Of a DNA stretch of 13,698 bases, positions 12,765 through 13,698 are shown in pieces (positions within the stretch are counted from its first letter, which is position 1; every line of letters starts with the position of its first letter). The notes under the pieces were generated by a model. It was given only the letters and a program-made list of their open reading frames with translations, was not told the DNA's origin and ran no database searches. The stretch covers positions 1 to 13,698 of the forward strand of contig CALAYY010000181.1 of NCBI GenBank assembly GCA_937895465.1, read 5' to 3'. The translations under genes and the position numbers were made by a program. Source of the DNA: an uncultured Clostridia bacterium. GTDB taxonomy: Bacteria > Bacillota > Clostridia > Christensenellales > DUVY01.

Positions 12765-13698
12765 ATGAAAAAAATGACAATTGACGGCAACACCGCTGCG
12801 GCTCATGTGGCGTATGCACTGTCAGAAGTTGCTGCAATTTATCCGATCACTCCGTCCTCCCCTATGGCAGAATATGCCGATGAATGGGCTTCGCAAGGAC
12901 GAAAAAATATTTTCGGAAGTACTTTAAGACTTGCCGAAATGCAGTCAGAAGGCGGAGCAGCCGGTGCTTTACACGGAAGTTTGGCTTGCGGTGCGTTATC
13001 AACGACATTTACCGCTTCTCAAGGCTTGCTGCTTATGATTCCTAACATGTATAAAATTTCAGGTGAGCTTCTCCCTTGCGTTATTCATGTTTCTGCACGT
13101 GCTTTGGCGGCTCATGCACTTTCAATATTTGGCGATCATGCCGACGTAATGGCTGCAAGGCAAACAGGTTTTGCAATGATTGCATCCAATTCCGTTCAGG
13201 AAGTTATGGACTTGTCACTTGTTTCTCACTTGGCGACATTAAAATCCAGAGTGCCTTTTGTGCATTTCTTTGATGGATTTAGAACATCGCACGAAATCAG
13301 CAAGATTGACGGTATAGAATATGACGAAATCAAGTCATTAGTTGACATGGAAGACGTCAAGAAGTTTAAGGCTCTTGCTTTAAACCCTGAACATCCTATT
13401 CAACGCGGTACTGCTCAAAACCCCGACATATATTTCCAAAACCGTGAGGCTGCTAACAAGTATTACGACGCAGTTCCTGAAATTGTTCAAAAAGAAATGG
13501 ATAAGGTGGCAAAGCTCACAGGCAGGTCTTATCATCTGTTTGATTATGTAGGAGCTTCTGACGCCCAAAATGTAATAGTTATAATGGGAAGCGGTGCTGA
13601 AGCTGTAGAAGAAACAGTAGAATATCTAAATGCACGCGGCAAAAAAGTAGGAGTTTTGAAGGTAAGATATTCTACTGTTTCTTCTACAGCTTCAGCAC
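12765..13698 (+). CDS. nifJ: Pyruvate:ferredoxin oxidoreductase, N-terminal part (3' end outside window)
   Basis: PFOR oxidises pyruvate with CoA to acetyl-CoA and CO2 and reduces ferredoxin, a central step of anaerobic energy metabolism. The first 311 codons are present; the full protein has about 1170 residues, so its Fe-S and TPP-binding domains lie outside. Seen are IDGNTAAAHVAYALSE, YPITPSSPMAEY with Thr29, EMQSEGGAAGALHGS with Glu62, TFTASQGLLLMIPNMYK, HVSARALAAHALSIFGDH with Arg112, and PFVHFFDGFRTSHE. Thr29, Glu62 and Arg112 match Desulfovibrio africanus residues 31, 64 and 114, in contact with substrate and cofactor. GGAGG precedes the ATG by eight bases. After KVGVLKVR (ending at Arg301, 13667) the expected LYRPF is replaced by YSTVSSTASA. 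The last 34 bases are an inverted copy of 13594-13627, so residues 302-311 are probably not real. Confidence 0.95.
   Translation, partial: MKKMTIDGNTAAAHVAYALSEVAAIYPITPSSPMAEYADEWASQGRKNIFGSTLRLAEMQSEGGAAGALHGSLACGALSTTFTASQGLLLMIPNMYKISGELLPCVIHVSARALAAHALSIFGDHADVMAARQTGFAMIASNSVQEVMDLSLVSHLATLKSRVPFVHFFDGFRTSHEISKIDGIEYDEIKSLVDMEDVKKFKALALNPEHPIQRGTAQNPDIYFQNREAANKYYDAVPEIVQKEMDKVAKLTGRSYHLFDYVGASDAQNVIVIMGSGAEAVEETVEYLNARGKKVGVLKVRYSTVSSTASA
13594..13698. repeat. Perfect 34-bp inverted repeat at the window end
   Basis: Bases 13594-13627 and 13665-13698 are exact reverse complements with 37 bases between them. The left arm encodes normal PFOR sequence (GAEAVEETVEYL). The right arm replaces conserved PFOR sequence and runs to the last base of the window. 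Whether it goes on further cannot be seen. This is the pattern of a fold-back chimera at a contig end. Confidence 0.9.

Noticed and set aside
13076..13273. Cysteine-rich open frame in the second frame of pfor
   Set aside because: It is a shifted reading of a region with full PFOR conservation.

Overview
The window suggests an AT-rich, Gram-positive-type anaerobe of the Clostridia (Firmicutes), probably uncultured. The grounds are a pyruvate:ferredoxin oxidoreductase (PFOR) gene, a SUF-type SufB, a DegV-family protein, a YyzM/DUF951 protein and a DUF5685 protein. Start signals are of the AAGGAGG type and most promoters match TTGaca-17-TATAAT. The genus cannot be named from the sequence. No rRNA, tRNA, CRISPR array, insertion sequence or phage gene is visible. 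The content is mostly chromosomal housekeeping with a few poorly characterised genes.

Layout. The left edge (1-902, +) is the last two thirds of sufB. It ends tail to tail with a PHP-domain phosphoesterase (899-1702, -). Four leftward genes follow from one strong promoter at 5215-5243: a catalytically degenerate alpha/beta-hydrolase-like protein (3492-5186), a DUF951 protein (3293-3487), signal peptidase I (2655-3263) and a DegV/FakB fatty-acid-binding protein (1786-2634). They end at a clear intrinsic terminator (1721-1751), which lies in the leader of the PHP gene. A divergent promoter drives a large acidic lipoprotein gene rightward (5405-6928), closed by a terminator at 6948-6984 that can work in both directions.

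A second leftward cluster runs from 12109 to 7071: a small P-loop NTPase, threonine synthase (thrC), tryptophanyl-tRNA synthetase (trpS), a DUF5685 protein, a J-like protein with a cysteine-rich tail, and a small polytopic membrane protein. thrC-trpS-DUF5685 are almost contiguous (gaps of 13 and 0 bases). The last two genes overlap. The thrC start region has its own promoter plus an inverted repeat able to mask the thrC ribosome binding site in read-through transcripts.

The right end (12421-13698, +) carries a 51-residue protein with four CxxC pairs and the first 311 codons of pfor (nifJ), behind a near-consensus promoter and a leader hairpin. The final 34 bases are a perfect inverted copy of 13594-13627. 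They replace the expected PFOR sequence, so the very end looks like a fold-back junction, more likely an assembly or amplification artefact than biology.

The most promising under-described parts are the DUF5685 / J-like / membrane-protein trio (7071-9150), the hydrolase-like protein lacking its nucleophile, and the thrC leader. No complete new system can be claimed from sequence reading alone.
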